The position numbers and the translations under genes are program-made. Below, piece by piece: positions 56,250 through 59,648 of a DNA stretch of 59,648 nucleotides (position 1 is the first letter of the stretch; each line of letters begins with the position of its first letter). The stretch comes from an uncultured Pseudomonadota bacterium (GTDB lineage Bacteria; Pseudomonadota; Gammaproteobacteria; Methylococcales; Methylomonadaceae), in NCBI GenBank assembly GCA_903834465.1, contig CAILJB010000005.1, forward strand, positions 1-59,648, written 5' to 3'. Under the pieces are notes generated by a model that did no database searches, was not told where the DNA came from, and worked only from the letters and a program-made list of their open reading frames with translations.

Positions 56250-56999
56250 TTATTCAATGTCCATGACATCGTCTGCGCCTTTACCGTCATTAACTAAATA
56301 ATCACGTTGTTGGAAATACGCATTTTTCAGGAATTCATAACGATCATCGCTTGCTTCATTGATAACTTTTTCTACGCCCAAATGGTCAGCACGCGCATCC
56401 AATGTTTTAAGGGCAAAAGTACTGCTGCTAATTGCGCTTGCTGTGGTGCCAGAACTTAATCCTAACACGCCCATACCGACATAATTAACGGGATTCATGG
56501 CGGCATCACCTAAACGTCCTGTGATAGCGCGGGGTGAACTCGAACCCAAAAATGGCAAGACAACATAAGGGCCCATCGGAATACCCCAAACACCTAATGT
56601 TTGATCAAAATCTTCTTTGTGTTTAGGTAAATCAAGCATTTCAGCAACATCAACGAGACCACCGACACCGGCAACCGTGTTAATTAAAAACCGTGAACCA
56701 TCTAAACCAGTTTGTGCTAATTTAAACTGCAATAAATCGTTGACTGTCACCCCAATATCATTGATGTTGCTAAATACATTAGTGACACCTTCATCAATAA
56801 AATAGGGGGTAATCCAACGATAACCTGTTGCGAGGGGAGCCATTACACATTTATCAGCACGGTCATTGAACGATTGTACGCCACGATTCCAATTTTCTAA
56901 CGGATCACGTTCGTCTTTCACTGCTCCCGTACACGCGACCAATGAACCGAGTAACGTTGCACTTATCAAATGCACCAATAGTTTTTGCTTTAGCATCAT
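56250..56999 (-). CDS. mlaA: Outer-membrane lipoprotein MlaA (VacJ)
   Basis: A 249-residue lipoprotein that removes stray phospholipids from the outer leaflet of the outer membrane. The lipobox LVAC is at about residues 19-22 (Cys modified), DPLENWNRGVQSFND follows, and WGIPMGPYVVLPFLGSSSPR is the family core, with an amphipathic helix region before it. The ATG at 56999 is chosen since GGAG precedes it by 5 bases; an ATG three bases on (56996) has better spacing and would equally do. A 25-codon longer frame has no lipoprotein signal at its start. Other mla genes are not in the window. Confidence 0.93.
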   Translation of the reverse strand: MMLKQKLLVHLISATLLGSLVACTGAVKDERDPLENWNRGVQSFNDRADKCVMAPLATGYRWITPYFIDEGVTNVFSNINDIGVTVNDLLQFKLAQTGLDGSRFLINTVAGVGGLVDVAEMLDLPKHKEDFDQTLGVWGIPMGPYVVLPFLGSSSPRAITGRLGDAAMNPVNYVGMGVLGLSSGTTASAISSSTFALKTLDARADHLGVEKVINEASDDRYEFLKNAYFQQRDYLVNDGKGADDVMDIE

Positions 57000-57120
57000 A
57001 AAATCTCCGTCATTGCTATTATTTTTTATTCTAAGGGTTTTTTCGCGTAACATAGCACAGATAGTGGCTTGCATCGAGTAGCAGGCTTTTTTTATTTCAT
57101 GACACCGAGATTTTTACCTT

Positions 57121-57762
57121 ATGGAAACGTCGATAATTCCCTTAGAAAAACGCTTTCGCGGTTATCTTCCCGTCGTGATTGATGTTGAAACAGCAGGCTT
57201 TAACCCTAAAAAAAATGCGTTGCTTGAAATTGCTGCAGTTATTGTAGAATTGAACGAGGAACACAATTTGGTCGTAACGGAGCGATATTCTGCTCACGTT
57301 ATCCCATTTAAAAATTCAGAATTGGATCCGGCAGCATTAAAATTTACAGGCATTGATCCGTTTCATCCGTTTCGGATGGCAATTGAAGAAAAAGCGGCGT
57401 TGGAATTGATTTTTAAACCGATTAAAGAAGCGATTAAACGAAATAAATGCACGAAAGCGATTTTAGTTGGACACAATCCAGCGTTTGATATTGCTTTTTT
57501 AAATGCCGCCGCGCATCGCTCGCAATTGAAAAAAAATCCCTTTCATCCGTTTAGTACGTTCGACACGGCGACATTGGGCGGTTTGGCGTATCAGCAAACT
57601 GTGCTGGCGAAAGCGGCGAAAGCGGCGGGGTTACATTGGGAAAGCGATAAAGCGCATTCGGCGTTATACGATGCCGAGAAAACAGCAGAATTATTTTGTA
57701 TGATTATCAACCGCTGGAAACATTTAGAATCTTTAGAATCTGAATCTAGCGAAGACCTTTAA
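57121..57762 (+). CDS. rnt: Ribonuclease T
   Basis: A 213-residue DEDDh exoribonuclease that trims tRNA and other RNA 3' ends. The four acidic and His residues of the family are seen in VVIDVETAGF (Asp, Glu), GHNPAFDIAFLN (Asp) and KAHSALYDAEKTAELF (His, Asp). The N-terminal KRFRGYLPVVIDVETAG is typical of gammaproteobacterial RNase T. A short ORF for YajD follows 29 bp later. It is divergent from mlaA. Confidence 0.96.
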   Translation: METSIIPLEKRFRGYLPVVIDVETAGFNPKKNALLEIAAVIVELNEEHNLVVTERYSAHVIPFKNSELDPAALKFTGIDPFHPFRMAIEEKAALELIFKPIKEAIKRNKCTKAILVGHNPAFDIAFLNAAAHRSQLKKNPFHPFSTFDTATLGGLAYQQTVLAKAAKAAGLHWESDKAHSALYDAEKTAELFCMIINRWKHLESLESESSEDL

Positions 57763-57791
57763 TTTCAACTTTTTGCCATCACAAAATTTTT

Positions 57792-58172
57792 ATGACCATT
57801 AAAAAAGTCGCCTTAAACCAAGACAAACTCAATCAAATCGTCACCGACGCTCGCAAAAATCAAACGGAGCGTGAACAATCGTATCGCGGACAAGCGTTAA
57901 AAATGTACCCGTGGATTTGTGGGCGGTGTACGCGAGAATTCACCAATGCTAATTTGGCTGAATTAACCGTGCATCATCGTAATCACAATCATGATGATAA
58001 CCCGGCAGACGGCAGCAATTGGGAATTATTGTGTTTGTATTGCCACGATAACGAGCATCAACGTTATGAAGAAACACGCTTTGGCAGTGCGGGAAATAGC
58101 TCAACGAATGCACCGCTTGGCTCACATAATCCGTTTGCTAATTTGAAAAGTATGCTTGAAAGCAAAAAATAA
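57792..58172 (+). CDS. yajD: YajD-like HNH nuclease
   Basis: A 126-residue HNH-domain protein. WICGRCTREFTNANLAELTVHHRNHNHDDNPADGSN in outline gives two Cys, then the His-His pair and Asn, and LLCLYCHDNEHQRYEE the last Cys pair and the terminal His, so the zinc and metal sites of the HNH fold are all present. The E. coli homologue YajD is of similar size; its substrate is unknown. It ends before a clear hairpin. Its position after rnt fits nucleic-acid processing, which remains a guess. Confidence 0.88.
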   Translation: MTIKKVALNQDKLNQIVTDARKNQTEREQSYRGQALKMYPWICGRCTREFTNANLAELTVHHRNHNHDDNPADGSNWELLCLYCHDNEHQRYEETRFGSAGNSSTNAPLGSHNPFANLKSMLESKK

Positions 58173-58181
58173 GCAGGAAAA

Positions 58182-58213
58182 TCGCAGAACGTTCGTGGTG
58201 GAACGTTCTGCGA
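58182..58213. terminator. Hairpin terminator, yajD / thrC
   Basis: TCGCAGAACGTTC (58182-58194) and GAACGTTCTGCGA (58201-58213) pair perfectly over 13 bp with a 6-base loop. A short T-rich tract follows on the minus strand. It separates the convergent genes. Confidence 0.75.
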
Positions 58214-58222
58214 AAAAAGGTT

Positions 58223-59293
58223 TTACAAATTATCTAAAATCGCTTTTTTCACCGCGTCTAAACTCGCATCAATCGTGACGGGTTTTTCATTCGCACATTG
58301 CATCATTGCAGTGTCAGGGTCTTTAATGCCGTTACCAGTCAATGTACAAACGATGGTACTACCGTCTGGAATTTTTCCAGTGCTAATGTCATGCAACGCG
58401 CCAGCGAGTGACGTTGCCGATGCAGGTTCACAGAAAATTCCTTCAAATTGTGACAACATTTTTTGTGCCGCTAAAATTTGTTCGTCTGTGAATTTATCAA
58501 ACCAACCGTTTGATTCTTTTTGTGCTGTCCACGCTAAATTCCAAGATTGTGGATGACCGATACGAATCGCGGTGGCAATCGTTTCTGGATTATCAACCAT
58601 TTCACCTAATGCAAACGGTGCTGCGCCAGCCGCTTGATAACCACACATCACAGGCGTATTCGCGCAAACTCGGTCGGTAAAGTATTCTTTGTAACCTTTC
58701 CAATAAGCGGTGATGTTACCTGCGTTACCCACTGGCAAACAGTGATAATCAGGTGCAAAACCGAGTTCATCAACGATTTCAAACGCAGCGGTTTTTTGTC
58801 CTTCCAAACGGTATGGATTGATTGAATTTACAATCGTCACAGGCGCGTGGTCGGCAACTTCTTTGACTAACGCCATGCCACGGTCAAAGTTGCCGTTGAT
58901 TTGAATGATTTTTGCACCGTACATCAATGTTTGTGCTAATTTGCCGAGTGCAATTTTTCCTTCTGGAATTAACACGAAGGCTTGAATTCCCGCACGAACT
59001 GCATAAGCAGCCGCCGCTGCTGACGTGTTACCCGTTGAAGCACAAATAATAGCTTGACTGCCTGCTTCAACGGCTTTGGTCACTGCCATTGTCATTCCAC
59101 GGTCTTTGAATGAGCCCGTTGGATTTAAGCCTTCAAATTTGACGTAAATTTTTACGTCTTTGCCGATTAAACGCGGAATGTTGTGTAATTCAATTAACGG
59201 CGTGTTGCCTTCGCCCAAACTGATAATGCGCGTCGTGTCACTGACGGGCAAACGTGAGCGGTAATTTTCGATTAAACCTGTGTAGCGTTTCAT
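58223..59293 (-). CDS. thrC: Threonine synthase
   Basis: A 356-residue PLP enzyme forming threonine from O-phosphohomoserine. The PLP Lys is in [15 protein letters not shown], the phosphate loop [11 protein letters not shown] follows, and TGNGIKDPD closes the site. It is the short B. subtilis-like type (about 350 residues), unlike the 428-residue E. coli form. hom and thrB are not in the window. It ends at a strong hairpin and is preceded upstream by an SPFH gene on the same strand, 41 bp away. Confidence 0.95.
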   Translation of the reverse strand: MKRYTGLIENYRSRLPVSDTTRIISLGEGNTPLIELHNIPRLIGKDVKIYVKFEGLNPTGSFKDRGMTMAVTKAVEAGSQAIICASTGNTSAAAAAYAVRAGIQAFVLIPEGKIALGKLAQTLMYGAKIIQINGNFDRGMALVKEVADHAPVTIVNSINPYRLEGQKTAAFEIVDELGFAPDYHCLPVGNAGNITAYWKGYKEYFTDRVCANTPVMCGYQAAGAAPFALGEMVDNPETIATAIRIGHPQSWNLAWTAQKESNGWFDKFTDEQILAAQKMLSQFEGIFCEPASATSLAGALHDISTGKIPDGSTIVCTLTGNGIKDPDTAMMQCANEKPVTIDASLDAVKKAILDNL

Positions 59294-59334
59294 TTTTTTT
59301 CCTATGAAAATTTTAAATTTATTTTGGTGAGATA

Positions 59335-59648
59335 TTATCGCAATTCTTTACTCGAAATGGGTAACAAGATATTTGCGCCACCTTTTGCCGAATCGACAAC
59401 TAACGGCGTGTGACCATCCCATTTTTCGGCAATCATCAAATCAATCAGTCCAGGATTCGCGCGAATTGCCGCGCCACGAACAGAAATCGCTTTTGCTTCA
59501 CCTTCGGCTCGAATGACGGCGGTTTGTGCTTCAATTTCGGCTTTTTGTTGCGTGAATTTTGCTTTTTCAGCTTCTTGTTCTTGCACCATTTTTGCCTCGA
59601 TAGCATTTTCTAAATCTTGAGATAACGCGATATTTTCAATCACAATGT
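59335..59648 (-). CDS. Prohibitin/SPFH family protein, 3' end only
   Basis: The C-terminal 103 or so residues of a gene that runs out of the window. A coiled-coil stretch ([20 protein letters not shown] and after), alanine/glutamate-rich and ending in [13 protein letters not shown], then a terminal [13 protein letters not shown], matches prohibitin-like proteins that form membrane-bound rings controlling quality-control proteases such as FtsH. The start and membrane anchor are missing. The frame is read to the window edge; the first visible valine codon (GTG) is internal and not a start. Confidence 0.85.
   Translation of the reverse strand, partial: IVIENIALSQDLENAIEAKMVQEQEAEKAKFTQQKAEIEAQTAVIRAEGEAKAISVRGAAIRANPGLIDLMIAEKWDGHTPLVVDSAKGGANILLPISSKELR

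Overview
The window reads as chromosome of a low-to-moderate GC gammaproteobacterium. The support is the set of gammaproteobacterial-type genes (purA, dnaE, a two-ACT-domain ilvA, nagZ, ampG, hemF, rnt, yajD, mlaA, a DUF4390 gene beside an NtrY-like kinase, ssb with the DDDIPF tip). Bacteriohemerythrin, Ig-like exported proteins and porin types make Methylococcales or a Thiotrichales-like lineage plausible, but this is inference. Genes are dense, almost all are intact housekeeping genes, and I see no tRNA, rRNA, CRISPR array, intact insertion sequence or prophage.

Layout. 1-5.1 kb: purA, a small PC4-like protein and convergent dnaE. 5.3-12.5 kb: ilvA, a DUF4390 lipoprotein-size exported protein, a purine phosphoribosyltransferase, nagZ and an NtrY-like sensor kinase in one tight run, with ampG converging on it (the two 3' ends overlap by 85 bp). 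NagZ and AmpG are both muropeptide-recycling proteins. 12.6-15.3 kb: glutathione peroxidase, a LysR regulator divergent from an azoreductase, and YceI. 15.3-18.1 kb: a minus-strand operon for multicopper oxidase, bacterioferritin-associated ferredoxin and bacterioferritin, with a good Fur box at its head.

18.1-33.2 kb is the most interesting part: a potassium/ion island. A 30-residue membrane ORF, kdpF, kdpA, kdpB and kdpC are followed by a PepSY-like periplasmic protein, an OmpL-like porin, a DapA homologue, a MarC-family membrane protein and an unknown two-helix membrane protein. Next come an unknown 122-residue protein, a two-helix potassium channel, a CorA transporter, an inverted cyclase-like gene, and kdpD-kdpE. 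Three 17-bp sites with the TTTACA-N5-TTTACA layout of the E. coli KdpE site lie upstream of the kdpF block, of the 122-residue/channel pair and of kdpDE. This suggests a KdpE regulon larger than the textbook operon.

33.4-59.6 kb: DUF2721 protein, gap, pyk, an Hpt plus degenerate-receiver protein, argH, a fumarylacetoacetate hydrolase-family enzyme, an SDR, tgt-tusA-cation diffusion facilitator, cysM, hemF, a UbiB/AarF-type kinase, an Ig-like exported protein and dsbD. A decayed outer-membrane barrel remnant lies just upstream of dsbD, followed by the only long gene-free stretch (49253-49801). The rest is pheA, bacteriohemerythrin, a DUF342/FapA protein, ssb, argJ, mutM, a His-rich membrane protein, mlaA, rnt, yajD, thrC and the cut-off 3' end of a prohibitin-type SPFH gene.

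I do not see a complete new defence or metabolic system. The best leads are the extended Kdp regulon with its unknown members, the solitary cyclase-like gene inside it, the duplicated bfd start region in front of ampG, and the barrel pseudogene.
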